DNA of 64,000 nt from the NCBI RefSeq assembly GCF_029867415.1, contig NW_026705293.1, positions 310,001-374,000 of the forward strand, in the 5' to 3' direction. Positions 34,683 through 47,448 of the stretch are shown one piece after another. The translations under genes were made by a program, and so were the position numbers. This DNA is from Vicia villosa (taxonomy: Eukaryota; Streptophyta; Magnoliopsida; Fabales; Fabaceae). The notes below the pieces were generated by a model. That model ran no database searches and was not told where the DNA came from. It saw only the letters and a program-made list of their open reading frames with translations. Every line of letters starts with the position of its first letter. Position 1 is the stretch's first letter.

Positions 34683-37600
34683 CTACTGAGTCATTCTCCT
34701 AGCAATTCCCTTCCACTTCTGTTTTGAGATCTTCTTTGATGCACTCCAACCAGATCCTTCAGGTTCATCAATTGTCAATGGTACATCGGGTGTTGATCCA
34801 GGCCCACCATGTCGTTTGGCATTTCTCACCCCCTTCAACCTCTCACTGACCCTTTTTCTTGTTGGCTTCACAGGCAAGACATTTTTCTTTTTCTTTGTAG
34901 GAGGTTTTTTGACACTTGCTGAAGCTGGCACTGGTTCAGTCATTGCAGCAGGCTCTGAAACAGCTAAAGGAACACTTGTTGCAGCAGCAGGTTGCATAAC
35001 AGCAGGTTGTGTGGGTTATCAACTTGTGATGTTTGTTCTTCAAAGAGAGACATCATATCATTAAGCAATGCATCCAACTCTGGGTCTTCAATCACAGATG
35101 GAACTGCCTCAGTTTGAGCCTCAGTTGGAGCTGCCTCAGTTGGAGCTGCCTCAGTTGGAGCTGCCTCAGTTGGAGCCGGCTCTTGTACATGTTTTCTTGA
35201 TACTTTGGTCCTGGGTGTCTTCCTCTGCATTCATTATCAAACATCATAACATATAATTTGTCAAATATAAGAACATATAAAGACATGAATTGTGAGGGAA
35301 TACCTTTCTCTTGAGTGCATTAGGATTTTGCTCAGTAGCTTGACACTTCCTAGAATTGTGGCCCAATTTGTCACACTTTGTGCATCTATAGGATACACCT
35401 ACCCTTCTCATCCTTGATCCACTCTCATCCAACTCTCTAAACCTCAGTTTCTTAGGCCTTCCAGGTCCCTTCTTGTATTGTGGTGGCAACAAATTTTCAG
35501 CATCCACAGTGGGCCACATGTCCATGCCATTTATTGGACTAACATTGTTTTCATAACATGCCCTATAAGCATCTCTCATGTAACAAGGATCAACATACTT
35601 TTCAGGATCTAAATTCTGATATTGCAAGGCAGAAACAGCATGTCTACAAGGTATGCCTACAAGATCCCAAAAGCAACAAGTGCAACTTTTCTTCCCAATG
35701 TCAACAACAAACTGCAACCCATTATATGGGTGATGAACTTGCCACAAATCACCACTACTCCATGTAGGCAGCCATTCTCCACTAAAATGAGTTTCCTTGT
35801 CAAGCCTTTTCCTAGGATTAGGCATGACATTATGCTTCCACTTATTCATCAAAACATCACACTTAGGGTAAAATGAAAAAGAATGCTTACACCACAGTTT
35901 TGTTGGCACTCCCATCAACCAATCCCATGCCTTCTTGTCAAGTTGCTTAAGCTCATTCATCTTCTTCTCCCAAGCCTGGAAGTATGTGGCCTTGGCAGCC
36001 CCCATTAAAAGGTCCCTAATGGCAGCTCCACCACCAAATTTCTTCTTGAAATTTGCATACAGATGTCTGAGGCACACCCTATGTTCTATCTGTTCAAACA
36101 TCTCCTCAAAAACACTAACAAGCCCCTAAAACCAGCATAAGCACACAACAGAAAAAGAACAACATTAGCACTATACTATAGAAATGAATCATTTAGTACT
36201 ATACCATAAAAATGAATAACAAACACATAATGTACCTTTTGTTGATCTGATATAAAAACATACTTTCTCTCAGATCCAATGTCTTCCATCAGCAATTGCA
36301 TAAACCATCTCCAGCTTTCCTTTGTCTCGGTCTCCACCACACCAAATGCCAAAGGATAATATTGGTCATTTGGGTCCCTTGCTACAGCAATTAACAGTTG
36401 ACCTCCATATTGTGTCTTAAGATGACACCCATCTACACCTATAAATGGTCTACAACCATGGGTAAACCCTTTCTTGCAGCCATCCAAACAGAAATAAAAC
36501 CTCCCAAATCTTGGTGGTAGTGTTGGATGTGGTCTCTCAGTGTTTATCTTGACAGTATTACCAGCACAATGGTTTCTCAACTCAGCTGCATAACTCCACA
36601 ACATATTATACTGTTCCTTTGCATCACCTTCAATTATTTCATCAGCAATAGCTTTTGCTCTCCAAGCTTTTCCTTTGGTGATGCCTACTGCATATTTCTG
36701 TCTAAGCTCAGCCATAATTTCAGACAACTTTACTTTCCCTTGTGATTTCCTCTTTTCAACCACTAACTTAGAAACCCACTTGGAATTGGCAGACTTGTTA
36801 TTTAATACCCTTGCACATGTGTGGGTCCCCACCCAAGTCTTTATCTGGTATGTGTGACTGTCTCCCACTTTACTACATAATGCCAAAAAGCCACATTTAC
36901 CCTTGCACTCAACCCTAACCCTATAACTCTCATTCTTAACAAAACTTATCTCTCTACCATTTAATACAGACCACTCCCTAATAGCATCTTTAAATTCAGA
37001 GAGAGATTTGAACTCCATACCTAATTTGAATTGAAAGTCTTTGTTGAGCAGCTCTGATCTGAACTTGTCATACTTTGGCTTGGAAGGTTTCTCACCCATA
37101 TCACTTTCATCAGCATCTGAACTATCAAGTTCCTCACTAGCATAATCCACATCTTCATCATTGGTTGTATTCCTCTTTGAACTAGATCCTAAGACACTCT
37201 TGGGCACCAATAGATTAACCTTCTTTACCATGCTTTTGGCTTTCATGTTTTTGGGATCCTTGGATGCACAACGCTCGAATCTCAAAGATTTCCCATGGAC
37301 ATTCACCCTATTCCCACTCTCGGGCAGAACTACCTCCACTTGATCGAATTGTTCATCTTCTACTTCAATCACTCTTTCCTCTTCACTATCATCGAAACAT
37401 TCTCCTGCATCAGTATCAGAACCACTGCTCTCAGTTTCACTAGATGTGCTGAAGTCATCCACATTAGGATGAACCACCTTGGTCATCATGTCCTTGACAC
37501 CATGCTCCACCCAAATATGGCCATCAACCTTACAAGCCATACAATGCTTAGCAATTTCTACACAAGCTGCATCATCAACAACATTCATAAAGCCTTCATC

Positions 37601-37792
37601 TAGTTGCGGTATCTTTCGCCATAGCCTAAAACCTTCATATCCCCAATCCCTAACCAAACTAACAGCTTCAAAAAAACTCCATTTATCTTCATCCTGACCT
37701 TCAACAATAGTGTCGCTACCCCCTCTGTAATACATATGACCCTCTTGCACGAAGTGTCCCCCATGGTGAAATACTACACCAAAAACACCCAT
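34683..37792 (-). CDS. MURA-type MULE transposase, 3 exons, one probable frameshift
   Basis: The start is ATG 37792, just after a CTGCAG acceptor. Exons 37792-36236, 36125-35304 and 35224-34683 join in phase 0. In order: PB1-like N-terminus (VVFHHGGHFVQEG), acidic spacer, MuDR DNA-binding domain (FKLGMEFKSLSEFKDAI, then an HTC zinc-binding pattern), and a DDE core with D in FIGVDGCHLK (about 452) and D in VFISDQQK at the exon 1 end. Exon 2 has a SWIM zinc finger (CTCCFWDLVGIPCRHA) and a CCHC knuckle (CTKCDKLGHNSRKC). Exon 3 has PTEAA repeats. In exon 3 the frame shifts near 35011-35020: the part before reads into hydrophobic nonsense, while the other frame continues as a basic tail to the stop at 34683. 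Catalytic regions are intact, so the protein may still act, ending early. Confidence 0.88.
35090..35185 (-). repeat. 15-bp coding minisatellite (PTEAA repeats)
   Basis: About four to five tandem 15-bp units (plus strand GTTGGAGCTGCCTCA) encode PTEAA repeats in the C-terminal part of the MULE transposase. Confidence 0.9.
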
Positions 37793-38089
37793 ACCTGCAG
37801 AAAAGAGACAATATTCCGTCCAACATTTCAGAAAGATTTTCACTTGGGACCACAATCACAAGAAGACAATACGTACGAGAATAGAAATCACAAGAAGACA
37901 ATACGTACCTTTTTTAACTTCGAATCTAAAGCGTAATCAGAGTGAGTGTGCGAAATCGTATTCAGAGAGTGCAAAATCGTATTCAAGTTTTGCTTTGTTA
38001 CGGTGAAGTCTTGACAACAGTGGAAGATGAAAATGAAGAACCCTAATTGTAGGGTCTGAAACGATAACAAAATCAAATGCACATCAGAA

Positions 38090-38331
38090 ATGAAGTTAAA
38101 AAGACTAAGGGTAATTAGGTCATTCCATTTCATGACTTAGTGATGTGGCATATAATTTTATTAAAAAATTACAGAAAATAATGCCACATCAGATTTTTTA
38201 ATGATGTGGCGTGATAAAGGTCCAAATGCAAACTTTTGAAATTTTATGAGGCATGTTTTGAAACTTTTTTTTTGGCAGGGGGGTTTTTCAACTAGGGCCC
38301 ATATGGCAGGGGGTAAAATAGGTATTAACCC
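38090..38331 (-). repeat. MULE right TIR
   Basis: Reverse complement of the left TIR. It contains the transposase promoter side and is followed by the TATAATCAT target duplication. Confidence 0.95.
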
Positions 38332-38410
38332 TATAATCATTATACTATCTTTTATTTATTTCTTTTCAAATTATCTCTCGTTTCCAAGAACAAAATCTTT
38401 GCATTCTAAG

Positions 38411-38510
38411 AGTTTTACACCAATTAAAAATAAAACTTTGAAAAGTTTTACACCAATTAAAAATAAAACTTTGAAAAGTTTTACACCAATTAAAAATAAA
38501 ACTTTGAAAA
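38411..38510. repeat. 33-bp tandem repeat, 3 copies
   Basis: AGTTTTACACCAATTAAAAA plus 13 further bases repeats three times at 33-bp spacing, immediately right of the MULE. Confidence 0.95.
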
Positions 38511-38734
38511 CATAATTATAGATTAAATCGTTTTTTAATAATGGAAAATAATTTTAAAAGTGGGCTAATTGCATCATTTCATAAAAAAAAACTTTTATTT
38601 ATATGGAATTTAGACATTTATACTACAATTTCAATTATTATTTAATAATAATAATCATATTTAATTTTACGAAATACATTTAAAATATTAATTAATTAAT
38701 TCAATTATATAAACGAGAATATGTGTTGTACACT

Positions 38735-39125
38735 TATTTTTATAAATGGTAATAGGTCATAAATATTTTTATAAACGGTTAAAAGTCAACTATTGATACA
38801 AATATTTGTATAAATAGAAAAGGCTATAATTAATTTTATAAACGGAAAAAAGTCGACGGTTGACGGTTGATACAATTATTTTTATAAACAGGAATAAGTT
38901 ATAAATATTTTTATAAACGGGAAAAACTCTATCATTGATACAATTATTTTTATAAACGGGAATAATTTATAAATATTTTTATAAACTGCAAAAAGTATAT
39001 TGTTGATACAATTATTTTTATAAATGGGAAAAAGTTACAAATATTTTTATAATTACGAAAAAAGTCAACTATTGATAAAATTATTTTTCTAAACAGAAAT
39101 AAGTTACAAATATTTTTATAAATGG
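38735..39125. repeat. AT-rich minisatellite (about 60-bp units)
   Basis: Around six imperfect units contain GATACAATTATTTTTATAAA and AAATATTTTTATAAACGG. No coding capacity. Confidence 0.85.
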
Positions 39126-39782
39126 ACACACTGTTTCTAAAACCTTGCATCCGCCCTACAAAACCATGGGTGCGGAGCGTGGAGGATATAGAATTGTGTC
39201 TCTATGTGAAGTGTACTACATCATATACTCATATATTCTTTAACATAATTTCTATCTATATCCTTGACAACAACTACAATCTGATAAATAAAATTAATAT
39301 TTATGGTAGAGCCTTTTCCCAGTGCGCGGATACCCAACGAGGAGGGTGTTAGTGGTTTATCATTGGGTCAATAATGCTAATCCCTCTTTATTTTTGTGCT
39401 ACTCCTAGGGCGGGAAGAAGATAAGAAAACGCGAAGCGTTCTATTAATTTCTATTAAAAAAAATACTATAGATCAAATCTACAAAAGAATTAATATTTGT
39501 TCCATTTGCATTGTAGGTACTACTGTGACTACTGCGATACCAACGTGTTTCCGTCAACGACAGTGGTGGTGGTAAGATTCGGAATGAATTCTATGTGACT
39601 TTTTTAGTTTAGGTTTTGTTATTAACTTACCCTCCCTTAAACCCTAATTTTAGGTTGATTTATTCTGTGTGATATTTGTTCTGCCAAATTTGTAATGAGT
39701 TGTTTTGTTTCGGGGATTTATGGTGCCATGGATGTTGCAGGGAGTTTTATATGTTCGATTACCAGAATTAGGATTTCTACTC
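39126..39782. other. No gene seen
   Basis: Mixed sequence leading to the MUSTANG-like remnant; the stretch from about 39500 may be its leader. Confidence 0.5.
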
Positions 39783-41578
39783 ATGGCGGAACAACCTCTC
39801 CCGTTCGAGGATCATGCAATTCCGGCTGCTGACGACGAAGAGGACTGCGCCGGCGGCGATGATACCATGTATGAATTGGAGTGGTCGGATTCCAAATTGT
39901 TGATATTTTTTATCGACTCAAATGGCAATGGGGTAAGTTATCTTTTGATTAGCTGATGTAAAGAATTTTTTTTTATGCTTTGGTGGCGGCAAAGAAATTT
40001 CACAATCGATTATTGATAACAAAACTGCTTTAACTTTTGCTGTTATTTTATTTCTCTCTAAAGATCTATGATGATGTTTTGCTTGGCATAATTAGGCAAA
40101 ATGTTATTCACTAGCAATCAAATGGTTTCCTTCATTCAAAACATGAACTCAAAGGTCGCAACTTTTAACCATTCATGAATTCTACTTTTCTATATTTCGA
40201 ATTCTATCTTATTGTCTAATAATCTAAACTCAATTGATAGCAAATTGGGATATCTTTTTTTTTTCCATAAGCAATTTCTTATATTAAGAAAATGGAGTAC
40301 TAGGGGTACTCCAACCCTTACAAGAAAAATCCTACAGCCTTACACAACTAGAATGCTATGTTACAAACACAACAATGGATTTTTATACCATTCATAAAAA
40401 CTACATACTAATCTATCCTTGGCTTCCATAGATAGTGGTCTTCCACATAGACAGCGGTAAGCGGGTTGCATATGATTTGAGTGTCGTGTTCATATCTAAG
40501 GGTAAATTTCTTTATTTGCTGTTAAATTTGATATGAGAAAGAGTTCTTTCTATGACTTATTTTGAATTCAACTTTTATTCGTAGTATTAGGAGGACTCAT
40601 GGCTGAAAGTGCATAGAAATTGCAGGTTTTTTCCTAATAAAAAGAATGGTTAATATATAAGAAGGAATTACAATGTCTGCCACAGTGTGTTTTCCCATGA
40701 AGTTATTGGAATGAAGTTATTGGAATACACCTAAAGACACTGTTGCAATATCAGTTGTATAATAGCTTATGTTTATGTTACGTGCTTATATAAGAACTAA
40801 TCATGTTCTTGCTCAACAGGATCGTGCTCATGGAAGGTTCCCATCTTTTCTGCCTTCCAATCAGTACGGTACTGACTTCCGAGGTTTGTGATAGTAGAAA
40901 TGTTTAGTTTTAATAATGACAGTAACATGTCTATCAAGAATTTCCTTCCCAGAAAACAAGACCCCTCTCATTTCAATTTCCAATGATAAGGATCTACAGC
41001 AAATGGTTAAGTTTCATTACGATTCGAGTACTGTTGAAATCTATGTCTTTGTTGAAGAGGTACTTGCCCTTGAGGTCTCTACCATTCCTGACAGTAGGTA
41101 GTTTCTTTATTTCTATGATGATGTAGGTAATTGTTATTTCATGGGGATTTTCTAGAATTTGATTTTGATTTTGATTTTTGTGTTTTAGGTTAAGTAGAAC
41201 AACTTTGTCTGAAACAATGTTGCCGTTCAATACTATTCTGAATCATGACGCTGATTATGCTCCACCTGTTGCTTCTCATGATATCATTCGAATTGATGCG
41301 GATATGGAGATACCTCTTTTGAGTCTTTCGTCAAATGAGGAGAATCTGCCTAAAGGGGCACAACAGTGGCATAATATTATTACTGGTGTGGGTCAAAGGT
41401 TTAACAGTGTACATGAGTTTCGAGAGACGTTGCGTAAATATGCTATTGCTCATCAATTTGCATTCAAATATAAAAAGAATGATAGTCATCGTGTGACTAT
41501 TAAATGCAAAGCAGAAGGTTGCCCTGGGAGAATTCATGCGTCGAGGCTGTCAAGTACTCAGTTGATATGCATCGATGA
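39783..41578 (+). pseudogene. MUSTANG-type (PB1-containing) transposase-derived gene, truncated
   Basis: The first frame (39783-39932) ends at GTAAGT but is of unknown family and may not belong. Exon 40821-40882 is followed by a PB1 domain piece (about 40920-41097), with ISNDKDLQQMVKFHYDSSTV and EIYVFVEE. The next exon (41189-41578) reads QQWHNIITGVGQRFNSVHEF, KYKKNDSHRVTIKCKAEGCP and RIHASRLSSTQLICI. These are the PB1 plus MuDR DNA-binding regions of domesticated plant MUSTANG (MUG-B) proteins. In the PB1 exon the N-terminal strand (MSIKNFLP) and the continuation (ENKTPLISIS) lie in different frames, so there is a frameshift near 40945. Homology stops at about 41572, just before duplication copy B begins, and the transposase core and SWIM finger are missing. 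Confidence 0.75.
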
Positions 41579-42712
41579 CTAATAATTATCTCGGCGTGGA
41601 ATAGCAAAACTAAGAAGACCATGTCGGGCTGTGTTCCGTCACAAATAGTTGGCTTGACCAGGACAACCATGATAATGGGATTGAATTCAAATTGACGTTG
41701 TTCTGATGGCCGCTCTGGCTGCGTGAGCCATATATTGCTTACAATACTATTCCTTATACATTGCTTGCTTGGACTGTGATTGAGTGGTGAATGTATTGTC
41801 TTTGGCTCTGTTTTGTATTTATGGCTTTCAAGTTTATGAACTTTGGAATCAATGTGGTTGTATAGGCTATTAGGGTGATTTGTGTTGCTGCAGGTTTATA
41901 ACCAGATTGGCAAGTGAGAACATTTTTCCAGTTGATTGCGGTGCATTTGAACTGGCTTTCGATGCCGTTTGCAGCAGGATGAAAGTGGTTTTGGAGCGTG
42001 AAGATGAAACTTACATGGGAGGTGTTGCAGCAGGTATGGCTTACTAGCTTTGTGAATTCTGATTAGAATTTGGCGCAACTGGCGCAAGTGGTTTTCGGTA
42101 TAGAATGGCTCATGAATGTGTGTTTATGTATAGACATAGTAGTCATTTTCCTGAGTTGTATGTTGATGATGCTGGATGATCCCGGTGGTTGTAAAATTTG
42201 AAAGTTATAGCTCTGACTTCTTTCCTTGATTTCACATATTGACATCTTAATGTCCTTTATCTCAGATGCACTCTGATGACGAGAAATCCATGTTTTGATT
42301 AGGCTTGCAACCTTGCTGACTAAGGATGGGCATCCAGGAGGGTTGGCTCTATACTTGAGCAGAACATATTCTTCAATAAACTCTTCAATACGAAATGATG
42401 CTTCTCTTAGATGCTTCACCCAAGTTCTTAGTCCATCGTTGGTTTCTGCTTGATCGGCGGCCCTTTTGTCTGCATATGGTTCATGAATGACTTTATGGAG
42501 ATCGAACTGAAAAACTGGTAATATATAGTCATAAATTTTCTGCCTGGTGTCATTAGAGAATGGTTTTTGTTATGATTGATATACATCACCTTCAGTTATA
42601 TCTTTTGTTTGCGTTGATGCAGCCATTTAAAGATATAATAGAAGGAATGAGAATGGATCTAAAGAAATCAAGATACAAACTTTGTATTATATTTCTGATA
42701 TAGCAGAACAAA

Positions 42713-42796
42713 ATGGCGAGGCTGTTTGGGAATATTAAGAACATTGTTGATAGGACAGAGCTTTGGAAAATCGCTGTGAAGATCCATCACAAATGG
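42713..42796 (+). pseudogene. RPA70-like exon fragment (copy B)
   Basis: Same 28-codon fragment as at 1118-1201. Confidence 0.55.
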
Positions 42797-43296
42797 AACT
42801 TATTTCTAATTTATTTAACATCAATATTTTTTAGTGGATCTACTGTGCTTGAAAGTGACAGCAAAATTAACTAGTGCAATTCTATACTATTTTCTTCTCT
42901 CCAAATTTCTTACAATTAAAGGCAAACATGCATTTAATCATTGTGCCCTTATGTTGCAGCTGTATGTAAGGCTGTTGTGTTTGATGGATCCACAATCATC
43001 GCCAGTTTGGAATGAGCCTATCCTTGGACATACATTCCAACTACACGCTTCCTTTGTATTTTCACACTTGATATTGATACCTTATTTTATGTTTCGATCT
43101 GTTACGATAACCTACATATGTGATGTTGGTATCTCTTAATCATTTGGTCATCTCTTTGATGTTTTTTTATTCGAAATCGTTATTTTGTTGTGTTTAACAT
43201 CCATGTCCATTTCTTTTAATGGAATTGGTATCTTATGCAAAGTAATTTTTGAGTAGCATAACAACCATTGATTTAGAGTTTTGACATGTTTTTCAG

Positions 43297-43630
43297 GATG
43301 GTCCACATCGGCACAAGCCAAAAAAGAAGAATGCACTCGAGGCTTCTGAAAGTTTGAGAAGTAAAAAGGTATGTTGTTAGGTTTGTTGTGTTGAGCACGC
43401 GTGAACAACAACAATTTGTATTTTTCTCGCTATTCTTATGTTGGATTATTGTTGTCATGTTGCAGATATCTGCTAGATGGGATCCAGCCGAAGCATGTCG
43501 GCCTATAATAGACGAAGATCCACTTAAAACATTTATCAGTAGTTCAATGCCCTTTGGTTGGCACCTGGACTATAAAAATTTAGTGTCTGAAAACATATAT
43601 AATAAGGATCCATGTTTTGTTTTGTTTTAA
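43297..43630 (+). pseudogene. Possible JmjN-like scrap (copy B)
   Basis: Same two exon-like pieces as at 1702-2035, with identical translation. Confidence 0.35.
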
Positions 43631-43979
43631 GCCCTTAATTTGTGCATCATGTTAGTGTAACTAACTGGGCATAGATTTTGAATTCGGTATAACTGATAGG
43701 GCTAGGACAAAATGATCCATTTCCTGCCTCACTCAAAGGATGCGGCAATGTGCTCCTTCAAGGAGGCAGATTTAGTAGAAAAGAACTTAGCCTCTGTCAC
43801 GAGGGTGTTGAGTCTTTGTTTTGGCAGTAGGAATTGTAGGATTAGACAAAATACAAACTTGTAATTTATGTTCTTATTGAATTACTATTGAAATGAAAAC
43901 ACATTGTTGAGGTATGATAATCTATTGATTATATTATTTAAGAGAGTCGATTGTAGCATAATTCTCATTTAACCCTTAA

Positions 43980-44369
43980 GGCTATGTTTGGGAGTTTGGA
44001 GGGGAAGGGAGGGGAAGGCTTTGAAAAATAGGAAGAATTAGGTGAAAAGGATAAAAAGATTTTGGGTAGGAGCGTTTTGGAGGGTTTGAGTTTATTCATA
44101 ACACCAAAAACCCCATAAAATGGGGGAACTCAAAAATTGAATTTGAGGAGGGTTTTGGAGGGTTTTGAAGGGCTTACATAAATTTACCAAATATCTTTTA
44201 GGTTGTTATAGTATTCTGAAAATTAAAAATTTAGTAATGATAATGACTCTTTTATCATTCTAAACAAAATCATTTTTTCCAAAAATGTCAAATATTCTCT
44301 TATATTTTTTAAAATTTTCATTTTTGGAAGCCTTCCCCTCCCCTCCCCTCCAAACTCCCAAACATAGCC
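43980..44369. mobile_element. MITE, 390 bp (copy B)
   Basis: Same element and TAA target duplication as at 2385-2774, with a few substitutions that improve the match of the right TIR (GCCTTCCCCTCCCCTCCCCTC). Confidence 0.8.
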
Positions 44370-45517
44370 TAAAGGAAGCTGATCAAGGAATAATTGTCAC
44401 TTTTCTGCTAAAATATTTTGGAGGCTTTGAGACTGTTAGTTGTTGGAGACAAAGTTCATCTTATAATATTTTTAACTTTTGTTAAATTAGTTGTGATTGG
44501 AAGGAGATTCTCACCTGGTCACTTTAAGTTCTTTCCCAACATATGATGCTTCATTAAGCTAAATGATGCTGGCTGCAACCTGGCTGCAACCTTTAGTAAA
44601 ACTGACGGGTTGTTACAAAAAATATCAATAGATTACATCTTTTTGACACTGCATTCATGAGTAGTTTCAAAGAAAATATTGAACAATAATTTTGCACATT
44701 TATTTTAGGTTGACGTGTACCTTTTAAATTCAAATTTAATATAACAGAAAGTGAGTGTTAATTTGTATTCATGAATTTTGTTCACTTAGAGTTGTCTAAT
44801 TCAAATTAATCTAAAAGATATTCAATTGGTTTTTAAATTGAAAGTAAATGGGAATAAGTTTATTGCATTGGACAATTGACATTGTGTTGTCTGTTCTTTA
44901 TGCAGGTCACATTTTGTTCTACTACCGATAAAATATTAATAATTTAAGTCAAATAATTGATCTTTCAAATTTTTATTGCATACTAATAAAACATATAAAC
45001 TTTATTTTCTTAATTACTTTTTATTTTCTATATTCAATTATTTTAATATTATTATTTTTATAACTTTTTCAATTTTAACCAAAATTTAATCTTTTACTAA
45101 TATCTTTTACCGATATTTTTTTTGAATATTAACGGAAACAAATTTGAAATATTAACGGGAACACGAAGTTATTGATCAAAATAATTATTATTAACGGGAA
45201 CACATACGTACAGATTAAAATAATGAATATTAACGGGAACATGAAGTTATGATCAAAATATTAAATATTAGCGGGAACAAATTTGGAATTAACGGGAACA
45301 TGAAGTTACTGATCGAAATATTGAATATTAAGGGGAAAATAATGTTTATTAATCAATATATCATAAACTTTGGCCCAACCTATTGAAAAGAAATTTCTAT
45401 ATTTTACACATTTGTTTTTAGGACATTTACTTCTACAATAATATCTATATTGAACAAAATAACATTTTCCCTATCATCTTTTATTTCCCTCAATCACAAT
45501 GCGCGAAAACGACGGGT

Positions 45518-45547
45518 ACCCGTGCGAACGCACGGGTAAGACACTAG
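45518..45547 (+). mobile_element. Helitron-like 3' end (copy B)
   Basis: Perfect ACCCGTGCG/CGCACGGGT hairpin and CTAG (45544-45547), as at 3923-3952. Confidence 0.7.
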
Positions 45548-47448
45548 TTCTTCATTCATAAAAGTGCAACCAATTTTCTTTCAGTTATCACAATATTTCT
45601 CCATCAATTTGTTTACATCTTCAATCTGTTTATTTAACAAATAACCGCAAAAAAACTATGTATAATCTAAATAAAATTTGTCATAGGATGGGATATAGAT
45701 TATGTTTATAAAATTTTATATTAATACAACAATTTAATATATACACGAAATACACCAAAATTGATAATAGGAATGCATAAAATTTTATAAGCAGTTAATT
45801 TTATATATTTCATTGACATGTTATATTATAGTTTTCAATAATGGATTCTATTATAATAGGAATGCATAAAATTTAATAGATGCTCAATCATTCAATAATA
45901 AAATTCATATAAATATGTAAAATAATACATAGAAAATTTAATTTTACATACTAATCATTTAAATAGAGAAATAATTTAACATATTATAAATATTTTAAGA
46001 CTTTAATAGAGATGTCATACCAATAAACTGAAGGATACACAATGATTATAGATTGAGAGTGAGAATAATGTGAAGTATTGTTTGTTGCAACAAACTGGAT
46101 TTTATTGTCTGGTAGAATGAAGTTGATAAGGGATAAATGATGCTATTTGTGTTGTTGAGTGCGAACTAGTATTCTGCATATCATCGGTTCTATTTGTCAG
46201 CATTTTATTAGTGAACTCTTGAATCACTTATATGCATTGGCTTTTAGCACGAGGAGTGTTCAAATTCATTAGTTAGTTATTGTAGTTTTTTCCCGTTAGA
46301 ATTAAAAGTTAACAGTTCAACTGCTACAAAGTCGTTCAATTTTCGGTGAATAACTTCATTATGGATGGAACATCTATTATTGATATCTATAACTCCAAAC
46401 AAAATTAGTGATGTAGCCTTTTAAGGAAACTTTTCATTCACAGAGTCATCAGTTTTTTCAACCATGAGGGCGAGGCCACAAGTCTACTAATGTTTTCTTT
46501 TTTGTGTGTTCTTCGAATTTCATTAAAAAAACACATTTTATTATATGATTTGTCCACTCTTTCATAACAATGTCCAAGCTTATTTGATGAATGAAAGTTG
46601 TTGATTGCATTTGCAAGCTTAATAAAAAATTAAATAAAAAAATAAAGTGGCTAACCAATAAAACTCTAAAAATTTATTTCATCTCATTATGCACATTACA
46701 TAGGATTCCATACTAGAAAAAAAAACAACAAACCAACCTCTCCCGAGGCTGTCAGGCTAGTGCTAAATAGATAGGTAATAGATATTGATAACAAGGATAC
46801 CTTAGTGACACATATCCGCATTTCGCAGACAAAAACTCCCTCCCATGCAAAACCAATCCGAATTATGCCATTATAACTCGTCCTAGACTCTTTGTTCTTT
46901 TTCACCTCTTTTTCATTCTAGCGCAATCACATTAAGCCCATTATCCGTACACATTCATAGTAAGGAAACCGGTTAGCGACTATGATCCTTTTCATTAGCA
47001 CAGGGTTCTGGTTATAAAAGTGGCACACCCCTTTTTATAACCCATCGCAATTGTGGGGGATCGGACCGTAATCCGCCCTACCGAGTCCAATACCAGAGAC
47101 CAATGGACCAACTAACAATGGGCGTTACTTTTTTTTTTTAGAATCAACAACCGTTGGGCTAAATGACCGGGTTAGGGTCACCTAACTTAGAAGGTGTATT
47201 CCCTTTTTTTTTCAATTTAATCGAACATTCATTCGTTATTTTTCAGGATCATTCACTTATATTCATCGGCCTCCAAACGTAGACGTGCTTAAGATGGTGC
47301 CGACTGCTAGTATAAACTACTTAAGAGGCTACTTCAAAACTTAGAACTCGAGGTCTCGGCATAATGGTTATTCAAATCGGACACACATACTTAGGGAATT
47401 TAGGGTGTTAGGACGGGACCGATATTATCAAAACTTTCCTAAGTCTAC

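Larger units (their letters stand above)
33377..38331. mobile_element. Mutator-like element (MULE), 4,955 bp
   Basis: Both ends begin GGGTTAATACCTATTTTACC and the inverted similarity runs about 241 bp (33377-33617 and 38090-38331) with only a few mismatches. The 9-bp target duplication TATAATCAT flanks it at 33368-33376 and 38332-38340. A 9-bp TSD with long TIRs is the MULE hallmark. Inside are a minus-strand MURA-type transposase (34683-37792) and a convergent plus-strand GRF zinc-finger gene (33759-34136). The TIRs are nearly identical, suggesting a recent insertion. Confidence 0.98.

Noticed and set aside
34816..35256. Plus-strand frames with LELPQLELPQ repeats and hydrophobic stretches
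   Set aside because: Antisense shadow of the PTEAA repeats of the MULE transposase.
37479..37697. Plus-strand short frames within the MULE transposase
   Set aside because: Antisense to a well-supported exon with conserved domains.
38735..39125. Regular AT-rich repeats considered as a replication origin or matrix attachment region
   Set aside because: No feature beyond AT-rich tandem repetition supports such a role.
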